64,000 bases of DNA from Parelaphostrongylus tenuis. Lineage: Eukaryota; Nematoda; Chromadorea; Rhabditida; Metastrongylidae. The position numbers were made by a program, and so were the translations under genes. The notes beneath the pieces were generated by a model. That model was not told the origin of the DNA and made no database searches. It was given only the letters and a program-made list of their open reading frames with translations. Each line of letters opens with the position of its first letter. Position 1 is the stretch's first letter. The stretch lies in NCBI GenBank assembly GCA_019055375.1, contig JAHQIW010004416.1, positions 1-64,000 of the forward strand, in the 5' to 3' direction. Shown piece after piece: positions 46,111-57,605 of the stretch.

Positions 46111-46960
46111 TTTACTAGTTGGCTTTCGATACTATCTTCCGAATAACCATTTTCGGAGAGTTGATTTTGGTAGATTGCAACAAATATCAATTCGCCCTGG
46201 GTTTTTCTCGTGTGAATATAGTATACTCTCACTGTTTCATCAACAGTTCAAAACATTCTCACTGATAACAAAACAATCATCTATGGATGAACACTAGAGT
46301 GATGGAGAACGACTGATACGCAGTGAATCCAACTGAGGAATGAGGGCAATGACAAGGCTAGGTGCCAACATTTAAACAATAGCAACACTTTGATTTGTGT
46401 AAAAACTCTTTTTGACGGCCTGAAGATTGAGCAGCTCGGCACTCTCTTGAACGAGTTATTAACAGAGAATCAATAAGTCTTACACATTAATTTTTCCTCA
46501 TTTTCCATCAGCAATTCGCTGATGGCTTGTATTGTGGCGTCATCTGAGACGTTTATGCAAATAGCGGTAACATAGACTGACTTCATGACATATGTGAGTT
46601 TGAAGATGTACACGGCTTAGAAGATTTTGGTGCTAGGAAGATGGATAGGTATAGATTTTGATAACAAAGAGAACATGTTCACAGATTTACGTTGAAGATA
46701 TCCCCATTCTAACCGGTATCAAAAAGCCCTAAAATCGTCAGTCTGTGATTTTATTTACCTCATCTCATACTTTCGTAGATGTAGAAATTGAAGTTTCATT
46801 TAGGTAAAAGTTGTAAATTATAGTCTATTAAATCTTCTATCCCTAGCACAATGCTTCAAACGCCAGTATAAATTCCGGCAACAAGTCCTCATATTATTTA
46901 TTTCTTCCATTATTTTTCAACAAATCCCAGGAACGACTATCTATTAACCGCGGCATAGTT
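46111..46960. other. Intergenic DNA, no gene recognised
   Basis: AT-rich; nothing recognised. Confidence 0.4.
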
Positions 46961-47086
46961 TGAATAAATCGGTTTCTTCTTCTGTTCAGCCGCTCCGAGG
47001 TGTTATTGATATCATTTATTGAATATCAGTGAAGCATATAACAATACAGTTAATAATGCAGCACGAATATTACAACAGTCGTGGTG

Positions 47087-47122
47087 GCTTACGTTTTGGC
47101 AAGGTTCGCCATCTTCAGAGCG
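47087..47122 (-). ncRNA. Decayed PLE-type hammerhead
   Basis: CUGAAGA and helix II GGC/GCC are kept, but GAAA has become AAAA and helix I has lost a pair. The inverted partner at 49,232-49,267 (plus) keeps CUGAAGA and GAAA but has a poor helix II. Neither should be active. Confidence 0.5.
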
Positions 47123-47519
47123 TGGAAAGGTCAAATTGATTCGCAAGTTATTAAATCAAAGGCCTTCATAACCCCAACAGAAAACGTAAGAGATAAATTT
47201 TTGGGTCGCATAGGAAAAACTTCATTGCAAAAACACTCACCGCTTAGATGTTTTAGGTCTTTCAGTCAATCATTGAAGAGCTGCCACTTGGAGACTGTGC
47301 TAATGTGAGACTGTGCCTGGCTCAGGTCGGGAATATTAGCCTGAGATATGGTGCTAGGTCACGCGATATTACAAGGCATTCCTCTTAGCGGTTCATTTCT
47401 TGGCCTTCGCTATATATCCAAAAGGATTCCAAAGTATCGCGTAGATATTTTCGATTTCTGTGCAAGGACCGTGAATTTAACGTCAAAATCTGCTCCTTTA
47501 TCGTATGTATCCAAAAGGA

Positions 47520-48020
47520 GCAGATTTTGACGTTTGATTCACGGGGACATCCAGTGACGGGGTCTAACTTTGAATTTTGATGGGTCTTAGACGCAAGATC
47601 ACCAGTGCATACCAACTTACGAGTCTTAACAAGTAAGTATAAGACGGAACATGATGGTGGACTAAGTTTTAATTGAGAGACAACGGAAGATTTCAAATCA
47701 GCTAAACTTGCTATTTTTACCCATTCACTATTTAACTTGCGATATTGTTTTTGAAAATCCTTATTGGATGATGGACGGTAGAGTGTAGTGTCCTCTAGAC
47801 GACTTTCCGTTATCTCAACTTCCAACTGACAGGGAATTACCACGAACTCTCTTCCCTTATGACTAACTGATAGTCGAATGGTTTTGGACTTTATTAGCTC
47901 CCGTATCTGTCGTATACCGTTTTTCTGCGTTGATGTTAGGTTGGAGCCAAACTTTCCTGCGTGATAGTGATTGAGGATTCCAAGAGTTTCGTCCGAAAAT
48001 ATGCACAAATTGATATCCAC
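47520..48020 (-). pseudogene. PLE reverse transcriptase, N-terminal part
   Basis: Open frame with LGILNHYHAGKFGSNLTSTQ, IRLSVSHKGREFVVIPCQLE, LYRPSSNKDFQKQY and LYLLVKTRKL ... DPVTGCPRES, the usual N-terminal stretch before the catalytic fingers. It then jumps by deletion to VKICSF-type C-terminal sequence, so fingers, palm and thumb are absent. A related piece is at 63,715-64,000. Confidence 0.8.
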
Positions 48021-48124
48021 TTCATTATTAGGGCCTTGTTGTCTAAAGAACGCTCGAGGAAAAGGCGGTGTTGGCAGTGTCCCTATAGTTTCCTGTTGTT
48101 CGCGCCTATTGGGTGGTTCTAGTC

Positions 48125-49000
48125 TAGCCAGTCAGAGTACATAACGTTCACCCATGAGAAACCTAAGGCAAATTGGCTGCCATTTCTAAACGTTCAAGTT
48201 AACCTCTCTAAAAACTCCTACAACACAAAGTGGTATCGCAAACCAAGCAACAAAAACATCCTGGTCCACTACTTATCTGCTCATCCCTCGCACACAAAAT
48301 GCGCACTTATGAAAAACATGTTTCGAACAGCTGCTAATATGTGCACAGGAAACGAACACAAGGTAGAGTTCCTGAGCTTGGTGCGAAAAATAGCCACCTT
48401 TAATGGCTACAGCACGATATGAGCTTCTCGCGTTAAATTTAGAGGAAATTCGGCGCCCCTATACGGAAGGTCTAGCGAGGATAAAGTTCCATTCATCCTG
48501 CCTTTTATTTTTAACGAAGTGAGTGCAGCCATTTAACGCTGCTTAAAAAGAGCAGGTTCAGATAATTCGGTAGCAGTAGTCGAGATACCACCAAAAACAC
48601 TAAAGCGCCAATCAGTCCGCAATCGGCTGTATGATCGTCTCTGCGAAACCAACGACTGCAAAGTTTGCCCAAACGGCAGAGACGGCGACTGCATGAGGTC
48701 GGGTACAATTTACCTGATCTCTTGCGAGGCATGCAGGAATGAATATATTTGAGAAACGGGTAGACCACTCTGCATCCGCATAAAAGAGCACTTAGCTGGT
48801 AAACGTAACTCCGACCCAAAAACCCCACTAGGCACGCATAGGGAACAGAAGTATAAGGGAGCAGATTTTGACGTTAAATTCACGGTCCTTGCACAGAAAT
48901 CGAAAAGATCTACGCGTAACTTTGGAAGCCTTCTGGATGCATAGCGAAGGCCAAAAAATGAACCGCTAAAAGCAATGTCTTGTAATATCGCGTGACCTAG
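48125..49000 (+). pseudogene. PLE C-terminal region with GIY-YIG nuclease
   Basis: Translation shows NWLPFLNVQVNLSKNSYNT, ILVHYLSAHPSHTKCALMKN, MFRTAANMC, VEIPPKTLKRQSVRNRLYDR, the linker CKVCPNGRDGDCM, GTIYLISCEACRNEYI, ETGRPLCIRIKEHLAGKRN, ADFDVKFTVLAQKSK and the end NFGSLLDA. This is the most complete GIY-YIG domain in the window, but stops interrupt it (after TI, after AI and inside EYI.ETG). Confidence 0.85.
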
Positions 49001-49391
49001 CACCATATCTCAGGCTAATATTCCCGACCTGAGCCAGGCACAGTCTCAGATTAGCACAGACTCCAAGTGGCAGGTCTTCAATGATTATTTGAAATACCTA
49101 AGACATCTAAACGGTGAGTGTTTTTGCAATGAAGTTTTTCCTATGCGACCCAAAAATTTATCTCTTACGTTTTCTGCTGGGGTTATGAAGGCCTTTGATT
49201 TAATAATTTGCGAATCAATTTGACCTTTCCAGGCTCTGAAGAGTCGAACCTTGCTGAAACGTAATCCACCACGACTGTTGTAATATTCGTACTGCATTAT
49301 TAACTATATTGTTATACGCTTCGCTGATGTTTAATAAATAATATCAATAACATCTCGGAGCTGCTAAACAGAAGAACATAGTGATTTATTT

Positions 49392-50670
49392 CATTATTCA
49401 TTTATACGAATCATCATCTACTTTTACCTTGCTAAGACGAGCATTTTATGGATCAGATTCGTTTCCTCCCATTCGTCGTCCACACTGATATTCAAAAATT
49501 TCGCCTGTGGCTTCGATTGTTTCTTGAGGGGCTCGTCTTATTCATAAAAGTCGTAGAATACGGTCAAGTCAAATCTTGCATTCTCAAATATAGCAAAGAT
49601 AAGGCATTACCACGCGATTGCATGGGAGCATTAGGGAAGTTCGTCAAAGTCACCTTTCCTTCTTATGATCTCCTGGCAATCTGCATCGCTAACCACTCTG
49701 CGAGCACCCTTCGAAAGATTAGGTTTTTCCAGTGGAAAGCATGACTGAAACCCCAGATGGTCGCAGAGACGATCAACACTGAGAAACTCTGGAAAATTTT
49801 TTTGGCGGAATAAAGACTGTTTTGTAATCTGGTGAAGTTTATTCTAGGTGCTGCGCCTAAGTAACATAAGACAACCTTTTTATGAGGTCACATTTTGTCC
49901 CATCTCCCTTTTCTAAAATTATCTCCTTTGAATCTGTTTCACCACAATACTTTGACCTAACTGGTGTCCCACATCTTTCGGAAGCATTTATTTACCTTCC
50001 CATCAATAAGTGCTTCTTCTTGATATATTTTACTGGTTAAGAACTACATTTTGTGCTTCAGTTAATTGGGCCAGTGATGTTATTTCGCCTTATATTAATT
50101 CGTCACCATTAGTGGGATTGCACAGACTGAAGATCTAGACCACGATGTGGATCTGCGCCATTTTTACATAAAATTATAATTACAAATGATTTGGATCATG
50201 AACAGAAGAACAGTGATGATAAAGCCGCGCGTGTAAATACAAGAGCTAATTTTCGATAAGGGTCGATCTGGTCAATGTGCCTCTTTTGTCTGAGTTCCAG
50301 TATAATACTTTAATCAATTTGTGATTGATATTTCAATTCTAATTGTGAACGAGAGATAGTGAGAAAGTAGCTACGAAAATAGGCAGCAAAAAATATTTAT
50401 ATTCAAACATTGACATGATGAGATTGTCGATTTAAGCTTCAGATAGCAACTGCTAAAATTTTGTGGTCAGGAGAATGCCGAAGTCGAAGTGAATCTACGA
50501 AGGTAATTCTTCCGGGTCTCAAGTTATGGCAATAGAGAGATTCGGAATAATGTTGTCTTAGTTCGCTTGTATTTGAGAAACAGCGCAATTCTACATACTT
50601 GCCTGCTTAGATACTGAGGTGGCCCGTCTTCAGTACTTGTGCGGACCCCAGAAGATATTTCAAATGATGT
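49392..50670. other. Intergenic DNA, no gene recognised
   Basis: The open frame at 49448-49744 has no known motif. Nothing else recognised. Confidence 0.4.
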
Positions 50671-50695
50671 ATTACTGGTTGTCACCTGTCACCTG

Positions 50696-51076
50696 TCACC
50701 TGTCGTCCCGTTGATTGTCGAGTGACTCGAGCGGGTACCAGCATCTCTTCCATTTTTCCCTATCGCGTGCAAGAGTAGCCCAGTGAGTCCTCCTCGCTCT
50801 AGGGATTCGCTGAGCATCATATCTTTCTTCTATCACTTTCGTGAAGAAGTCGGACCAACGAGTCAGTGGTCTTCCTTTAGAGCGCTTGACGTCCCGAGGA
50901 ATCCAGTCGATAACAGCTCTCGTCCATCGGTTGTCGTTAAAGCGCATCACGTGTCCGGTCCACCTTGTTTTCGATTTCCTGGCGTGCAGAACGGAGTCTC
51001 CGATTTTTGATTGTTGACGTAGGTCGGAACTTCGGATCCTTTCTCTCATTTGCAAGATATGGGATACTCCTAGCAT
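50696..51076 (-). pseudogene. RTE copy 2 C-terminal region
   Basis: An open frame of 126 codons with MLGVSHILQMRERIRSSDLR, TGHVMRFNDNRWTRAVIDW and the WATLARDREKWKRCW end. It recurs almost unchanged at 54,946-55,326 and partly at 21.7 and 26.5 kb. Confidence 0.88.
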
Positions 51077-51238
51077 CGACCTTTCGCCTGCGCGTTTTAT
51101 AATGACAAGTGATCTTTCATCCTGCTTACGTAGCGACCAGGTTTCTGCTGCATACTCAGGGCAGGGATAATTGCCGAGTCGAAAAGGTGGGCACGGAGTC
51201 GGATGTTCATTATCCTCTTCGCTACATCTTCGATGCTC

Positions 51239-52664
51239 TTAAATGTTCCCCAAGCCACTCGTTTCCCGCCTTCTCAACTCTGGAGTTAGGTCGTTCATCA
51301 TGTTAATTTCACGACCTAGATAGACGTAACTGGAGCATTCAAAGGTTGTCGTTCCGCTGAGCGTGAATGGGGCATTAGAAACCCATCCGTTCCTCGTAAA
51401 CATTGCTTTTGATAGATTCAGTTCAAGACCAATCTTTCCACAGGCATTATCAAAATCGGTCAACATTCGTTCCGCTTGGCTGATGTTTGGTGTTATGAGT
51501 ACGATATCGTCAGCAAAGCGAAGATGGTTTAATTGTCGACCGTCAATTTTCACTCCCATGTCGTCCCATTCTAATGATCGCATGACGTTTTGTAGGGTGG
51601 CAGTGAATAGTTTTGGCGAAATTGTATCGCCTTGTCGAACCCCTCTTCTTACGTCAATGGTGATATTGTTGTAGAATGGAGATATTTAGTCGTGAAATCT
51701 TTATAAAGCTCACGAAGGATCATTATGTACCCAGTAGGGACGCCCTGGTTATCCAGAGCCTCTATCACCGCTTCTGTTTCCACTGAATCAAAGGCTTTCT
51801 TCAGTCGATGAAAGTAAGACAGAGTGGTTGTTTGTACTCTCGTGAAACTTCAATGAGTCTTGTAATCGTGTGGATGTGATCTATGGTACTAAATCCTTTA
51901 CGGAACCCTGCTTGTTCGCATGGCCGTCCTTCGTCCACTGTTCTGTCAATCCTGTTTAGGATGACTCGAGTAAAGAGTTTATAGACAACGGACAGCAAGC
52001 AAATTGAGCGATAGTTGCCTATGTCGTGAAGGTCTCCCTTTTTGAACAACAATACTGTCTTGCGGGTTTTCCATTGAATAGGGACCTTGCATTCTCACAG
52101 GTAGCGAGTGAAGAGCCGAGCCAGGGTGTTAATGAGAACTGGCGGCAGATTCTTCAGATGTTCTGGTCTTATCCTGTCTGGACCGGGTGTTGTTCTGTTC
52201 TTCACCGACGATATAGCATGTCAGATTTCGGAAGGGAGGACCGGTGGGGCAACATTTTCGTCCTCTTTCAATTTATATGACGGTAAGAGGACATGGCTAG
52301 CGAAGAGATCTAAGTAGTATTGGTGGATGATTTTCTCCATAGCCCTTCTGGAAGCTGTAAGTGTCCCCTCAGTGTATCGGAGTGCAATTATCTTGGTCTT
52401 ATAGTTGGCGAAGCCTCGCTGGGCCTTGCGAATGCTCTTCCCAGCTTCTGCAGCTTCTGCCATGACTGCTGCTCTTCTCTCTTTAAAGTCTTCTTTTATC
52501 GCTTCTCTGCATCGTTTCGCAAATTCGGACGTAAGGTTTCGGTTTCCTGCAGCTCGTGCGATTCCGTTGACGTTGACGTATGAGCTCGAGTGTCTGCGGA
52601 AACAAGCGTCTCTTCGTGACCTTAGGACTCTCGGCTTTTTTAGCGCTAACGTGAAGATATTCAA
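51239..52664 (-). pseudogene. RTE copy 2 reverse transcriptase region
   Basis: Reading frames at 52221-52664, 51801-52052 and 51239-51583, connected by frameshifts, cover the reverse transcriptase from the fingers (NYRSICLLSVVYKLFTRVIL) to the palm (RFADDIVLI) and beyond (NACGKIGLELNLSKAMF). A frame change in the QPLCLTFID to KKAFDSVE region removes continuity. Confidence 0.85.
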
Positions 52665-52745
52665 CGAGTCGATCGTATTCTTCGTCGATGTTGTCGTGAA
52701 CAGTATCTTCCCATGAGCCGACTAATGATTTGAATACATCCCAGT

Positions 52746-53531
52746 TTATGTAGTTCTCGGACTTCGTTGTTTGAATTTAGCGGCTTTCTCTCCTCTCCTC
52801 GAAAATCGGAACGTTGCGCGAAGGAGGCGATGGTCTGATCCCGTGTGAAACTTAGGAACAACAGCGACGTCGGTCAGGCAGAATCTTCGATTTATGTGAT
52901 CTATTTCGTTACGGTACTCTCCATTGGGAGACTCCCACGTCCATCGCTGAGAAAGAGGGTTTTGGAATTGCGAGTTACCATGGATGGTTTGGGTCGTAAT
53001 GATAGACTCAGATAGCCTCTCGCCCTGTTCATTCCATTCTATCCCGTGGGTCCCTATGTGACGTTCTTCAGACGTTCTTCTAGGTCCAATTTTCACGTTA
53101 AAATCTCCGACAATGACCTTGAAGAATGTATGATCTTCTCTGAAGAATTTTTCGAGGTCCATATAGAGCGCTTCGACTTCGTCTTTTTCATAGCTTGATG
53201 TTGGTGCGTAAGCAACGAAGATGGTCAAAGCCGGCATACAACCACATCGTTTCAACCGTAATCATCCGATACGGGTTGTTAGTTGTTCGAACGAATCAAT
53301 GGTCACGGTCAAATTCCATTTGACGAGGACGCCAACGCCGCCGACACCTCTGCGATCGCTTGTACCAAGGAACAGTTCTTCCCCGGTTTCATAAACAGCG
53401 TAAAAAGGATGGTGCCTTCTCGTCTCATCCAGGCCAATGACGTCGTGCCTTATTCTTCTTGCTTGAATTAACAGATCTTCTACAGCGGATTGCTGAGCAA
53501 GGGTTCTTGCGTTGTAGGTACAGATCGTCAT
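52746..53531 (-). pseudogene. RTE copy 2 endonuclease region
   Basis: Two abutting open frames (53262-53531, 52746-53255) encode the apurinic-type endonuclease of the element, separated by one stop. The Asn and Asp/His residues expected for the family can be seen in TYNAR, GDFN, and GSDHR. This domain would nick target DNA to start reverse transcription. Confidence 0.85.
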
Positions 53532-54046
53532 TTTAGTCTGTTTCGATCTTGGCAGCCTAGTTCGGCCCTGAGATTTTAGCAGCCTTTCCGTACTCGCCCT
53601 ACCTGGCGCTGCCGTACCAGGGGCTCTTTCGGGGTCAGGAGAATGAGGCCCATATTTGTTGCTGTTTTTGGCATTTCAGTACCCAACGTATAGCCTGCCA
53701 GGCTCTAAACGTGGGGGCTGGGTACTCACAAGTAGCTTGCCAGGCTCTCTCGGAGGAGCGGGGGAGCTTATTTGTTGGAGGCGACTTCTAACCGCCTCCC
53801 ATGTACTTCTCAGCCGCTTGATTGCAGGCTTTTGGCCGACTTGACTCGTAGAAATAGAGTTTTTGTCACGTCGGTGCTGCAGAAGCATTGAGCTCGTCCA
53901 CTGAATCCACCTGCGTCTCTGGGAAGCACACGGTCGCTTTTGGTTCGCGTTTATTCCCCTATCCACCACCTGGGGACGCGCCACGTGCCCTCGCGACTAA
54001 CCGGGCAGGATCACTTAAAGAGGGAGGTCCGTGGATTACTGGTTGT

Positions 54047-54639
54047 GAATATAATATTTCTTGGTTTCCTGACGTATTCACGAATTTGTTTCCAAGGAAT
54101 GGATTTCGGCAATGGATTCTTGGCTGGACTTCCTACTAGTTGATTCGGTGGTGATCTTAGACCGAAAACAAAAGCAGAAGTAGAAAAGAAAACTAGCGGA
54201 CCGCCCACGGATGATGTAAAAGTCGAAATTGTGTGCAATTTATTATGAACTATCAAATTGTACAATAACAGAACCGTAGCCGCAGTTTCGGCGGAAATTC
54301 AAAAAGAATCTAAAGAGCCTGTCAGCAATATGTTTCATAAGAATCTACAGATACTGCCAAAGAACAGCACCAAAGGGCGAGTATTTGCGCCGATTTATGA
54401 CGCATTTTGGTACATAATCTTCTAGCATTGGAGATGATAATGAATCAAGAGTGATCAGGTTTTTAAACAGGTCTGTTCGATGAATGACACTCCATAGCGA
54501 TGACTGGTACAAAATGTCTCTCTGGTCAAAAGTATAAGCCGGAGATTAACCCATACGTCTTAATCTATAATATAAGTCTTTACATACCTTTATAGTCAAC
54601 TGTTTTTCATTACCTCGCTCAAAACTAATTCGTCCTGAC
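54047..54639. other. Intergenic DNA, no gene recognised
   Basis: No recognisable exon. A hammerhead-like GGATGATGTAAAAGTCGAAA near 54,202 was checked and does not fold. Confidence 0.4.
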
Positions 54640-54800
54640 GGGATATTTCAAGCCTTTCTTAAGGGAATCATGACACTTCTACAGTGAAATATAAGTGTTT
54701 CGGCTTTACAACCTCGTCACTCGAACAGTGCCTTTCGTCTGAGCCGATCCTTTTCGAAAAAACCCGGAAAACAGCCGAGTATAAAGGCATTATTAGATAT
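54640..54800 (-). mobile_element. Ribozyme-bearing repeat, family of 4.1 kb
   Basis: Colinear with 4040-4150: CCTGACGGGATATTTCAAGCC, CACTTCTACAGTG, AAGTGTTTCGGC and CCTCGTCAC. The hammerhead at about 54,681-54,730 (minus) has GUGACGA for CUGACGA and a poor helix I, so it is decayed. Confidence 0.6.
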
Positions 54801-54938
54801 AGTAGCCTTAAACAATCGACTGTTGAACACTGCAATGCCCGATGATCATGGCACTGGACGCGGTGATATGTTATCCGTGAATGAAACGACTTTTCACTTT
54901 AGACGAGGCACAGTCACATGTTCACTGACGACTCTTTC

Positions 54939-55363
54939 ACCTGTATCACCTGTCGTCCCGTTGATCGTCGAGTGACTCGAGCGGGTACCAGCAACTCTTC
55001 CATTTTTCCCTATCGCGTGCAAGAGTAGCCCAGTGGGTCCTCCTTGCTCTAGGAATTCGCTGAGCATCATATCTTTCTTCCATCGCTTTCGTGAAGAAAT
55101 CGGACCAACGGGTCAGTGGTCTTCCTTTAGAGCGCTTGACGTCCCGAGGAATCCAGTCGGTAACGGCTCTCGTCCATCGGTTGTCGTTGAAGCGCATCAC
55201 GTGTCCGGCCCACCTTATTTTCGATATCCTGGCGTGTAGAACGGCGTCTCTGATTTGCGATCGTTGACGTAGGTCGGAAGTTCGGATCCTTTGTCTCATT
55301 TGCGAAATACGAGATACTCCTAGCATCGACCTTTCGACTGCGCGTTCGATAACGGCAACTCTT
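54939..55363 (-). mobile_element. RTE 3' fragment, 5'-truncated
   Basis: Only the last 425 bp of the element is present: an open frame of 126 codons (54946-55326) from MLGVSRISQMRQRIRTSDLR to WATLARDREKWKSCW, then the tail ACAGGTGATACAGGTGA. A short direct repeat ACTCTTT lies on each side (about 54932-54938 and 55357-55363). Its open frame and close match to copy 2 suggest recent insertion. Confidence 0.85.
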
Positions 55364-55429
55364 TATGTTAGAGAAATTCACCCCAACCCAAAAATCGATC
55401 AACTCAGACAAAAAACACTGCGCAACTAT

Positions 55430-55515
55430 TGGGCTGCAAGGCCGAATCACGTGTATTGAACTGCATAAGCACCATAACAGACCTCATGAAGGGCTTAAAA
55501 TATGCTGTCAGGATC
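55430..55515 (+). mobile_element. Partial repeat of the 4.1-kb ribozyme family
   Basis: Plus-strand piece with GGCTGCAAGGCCGAATCACG, GCATAAGCACCATAACAGACC and AAATATGCTGTCAGGATCC, the mirror of 4040-4130. The 5' strand of the hammerhead is missing. Confidence 0.6.
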
Positions 55516-55589
55516 CGCTAAGCGACTTATGTGTGCTATATAGCCCCATAAAGGACTTATAGCAAAAGTATAAAGAAGGTTTAGAAAGA

Positions 55590-56250
55590 TGACTTCATAG
55601 TGTAGTTATAGTTGTGATGTGGCAGGTGCGGCCATGACATCGAATGGCAGGCGCAGCATAGAATCAATCATATAAAATGATACAGGAGTTTTTGTTGTGT
55701 TTGACTACGGAGTCAAATTTTACTGAAATATCTTGCAAAGCGTGTCTTGGTACATGCCATTAGGTTTGATATAATTTAGGATTCTCAGTTTCAATATAAT
55801 AACTCGTTCTATGTAAAAAGAATTCTATACTACTCAATACCTTGATGTCAAATATGTATTTTGCAGATTAATCCATTCTTGATGTCATTTAGCTGACCTC
55901 AGCTAGCTAACATGGGCATTTCTTTATAGATAAACGAGCACATTTCTACTGAAATATTTCAAAATCTGTCTCAGTTGATCTCATGCTAAGTAACGACAAC
56001 AACGTTTTATCAAATTATTGATGGATAGATGGAAAGAACTACTTTATGTAAATTTTTCATTTACAAAGTTTTCGGCTACTTTTTGGAGCGCTCAATCCCA
56101 ATTCATTACGTTACACACTTCAATGCAATCTATTGCACTACTCTGCGTAATCAACACTCAGATGATTTGCCTGTTTATTGCTGCCGTTATGCTACAATAA
56201 TAACGGCCTAATGAAAATGTTTTCTTTAGATACATCACAATTCAGTTTCA
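55590..56250. repeat. Duplicated flank of copy D, matches 28,400-29,140
   Basis: See the landmarks listed at 28,400. No gene is found inside it. Confidence 0.7.
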
Positions 56251-57605
56251 ACCTCAGTCGGCAGTGGCAATTGCCGAGAAGAAGTGCAATCCAAAGGACT
56301 TAATGCCGACGTTCGAACCGCTTCATTTACTGCACTTTACCACATTGTCCTCGACAATCCGCCGTAATAATGCTTGTAGCTTGCAGAAAATTGCTTTCTG
56401 ACGAAAGAATGCTGTGTAATAGAAGTTTGAAATCCATAACGAGGGAGATCCCGAAATCGTCAAAGGTGGGCCGGGTACAGGCGTTATTCTCAGGGTTTTT
56501 TGGAGGCCTCGTGGTAACAGCGTACATGGATGCGTGTTCTGATTCATATTATGGATTGTTGCCACCGTGTTGTCGACAGTGATGCAACTCATTTCCATCG
56601 CCTTGACTGCAATAAACTATGAGCCTCAAAGACACATATTTTCTGATTCGGCAAAAATTTAAAGCAGCTTTGAGCACATATTTTCTTCCTTATTTTCAAT
56701 TCTGTGAGCCATCATTTGGAACATTAAGCGATGTACCATTTTCAGGAAAAGATACCGCATTTTAACAAATATATATTTTCCAGAGAAAAATTAGATAGGT
56801 GGTTTTTCTCTACTACTTGTTGTTATTCTGCTTCAGATCTCTCAAAACCAAAAATAAAATGCTCAAGCTAATTTAGTTCCGCCACACCAAAACGCACCTT
56901 TGGACATTCCAATGGTGTGCAAGTGTATGTCACAATAAGTTGATTCAAAATGGCCGAGATAACAGAATCAGGTAGGAGCGCACTACGAGCTTGGCTTTCC
57001 AAGACGTCGAAAACCTAAAGAGAAAATTTTTCGATCATCTCAAGAGTTTACTTGAAGACGTTTTTAATCAAGCATCGTAAAACATATCGGCATCAAGAGG
57101 CTGACATACTCTCAAACAGTTGGAGCTCACTTTCTATGCCTAGCTTGATTTCGCCTAAAAAAACACTCAAAATAAAGAGATGCAGCTTAATGCTTGCACA
57201 ATAACACGTTTTACAAATCTCCTAACTCCCTGCTTGCTAGATGCGATTCCACGGACTTGGGGCGGAACATCAACTGCGATAGAGTAAACCAAACAACAGA
57301 CAAAGTGACGCCAGTGACGGTGAAGTTTCTAGTGCTTCCTGCACTGGAATTTTGCGCTTTTTTTTGGTAAATAATCAACGACTGATTTGCTATGTTTATA
57401 GAGCTTCTTACATCTTTTTTATCCAAATTAAGATAATACACTGAGGGGCTCTCCTGTGACAGGTTTAGAACACTGATGAAATGTTAGAGATATTCATTTT
57501 GATCAGGGTTCAAGAAATTTTGTCTAAAACTGAGAGTGACTGCAATGCCATAACAATCTTCAATTCATTACCTTGACCAGCTGGCAACACTCCGCATCAA
57601 CTCTT
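56174..57605 (-). pseudogene. Secreted-protein family copy D (5'-truncated)
   Basis: Exon 1 keeps only its last codons (CGVLPAG, 57571-57604); the signal peptide part has been replaced by unrelated sequence. Exon 2 (about 57216-57351) starts STRNFTVTGVTL, but a one-base loss shifts the frame. Exon 3 (about 56893-57016) is open: VFDVLESQARSALLPDSVIS. Exon 4 (about 56433-56612) is open, with MSCITVDNTVATI and PLTISGS, but its donor has changed. Exon 5 (about 56270-56378) is badly mutated. A polyadenylation signal lies at 56174-56179. Loss of the signal peptide makes it a pseudogene. Confidence 0.8.

Larger units (their letters stand above)
46963..49391. mobile_element. Head-to-head PLE pair
   Basis: The ends are inverted copies (AATAAATC at 46964; GATTTATT at the right end) that stay similar for several hundred bases (left to about 47,530; right from about 48,840). 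The minus half carries the N-terminal PLE reverse-transcriptase region (47520-48020) fused by deletion to a C-terminal piece. The plus half (48,125-49,000) carries the C-terminal reverse-transcriptase region, linker and GIY-YIG nuclease. The two 5'-truncated copies meet near 48,030-48,125. No clear target duplication was found. Confidence 0.82.
50683..54034 (-). mobile_element. RTE non-LTR retrotransposon, copy 2, full length
   Basis: A full-length element in minus orientation with a 12-bp direct repeat ATTACTGGTTGT on both sides (50671-50682 and 54035-54046). The 5' UTR begins near 54,028. The endonuclease starts MTICTYNARTLAQQSAVEDL at 53,531 and has DETRRHHP, VAYAPTSSYE, GDFNVKIG, WTWESPNGEYRNEIDHIN and GSDHRLL. 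The reverse transcriptase has KKGDLHDIGNYRSICLLSV, AGFRKGFSTIDHIHT, FADDIVLIT near 51,500 (catalytic Asp pair intact) and GLELNLSK. The C-terminal tail RWSDFFTK ... WATLARDREKWKR ends just before the 3' tail. Several stops and frameshifts break the frame. The tail is three copies of a CACCTGT unit. Confidence 0.93.

Noticed and set aside
53676..53984. Minus open frame of 102 codons upstream of the RTE endonuclease as a separate protein (ORF1)
   Set aside because: It falls in the RTE 5' region and is not preserved as an open frame in copy 1; no nucleic-acid-binding motif visible.
54195..54245. GGATGATG...GTCGAAA as a hammerhead
   Set aside because: The first core base is wrong, GAAA is not followed by a possible helix III with UH, and helix I does not pair.
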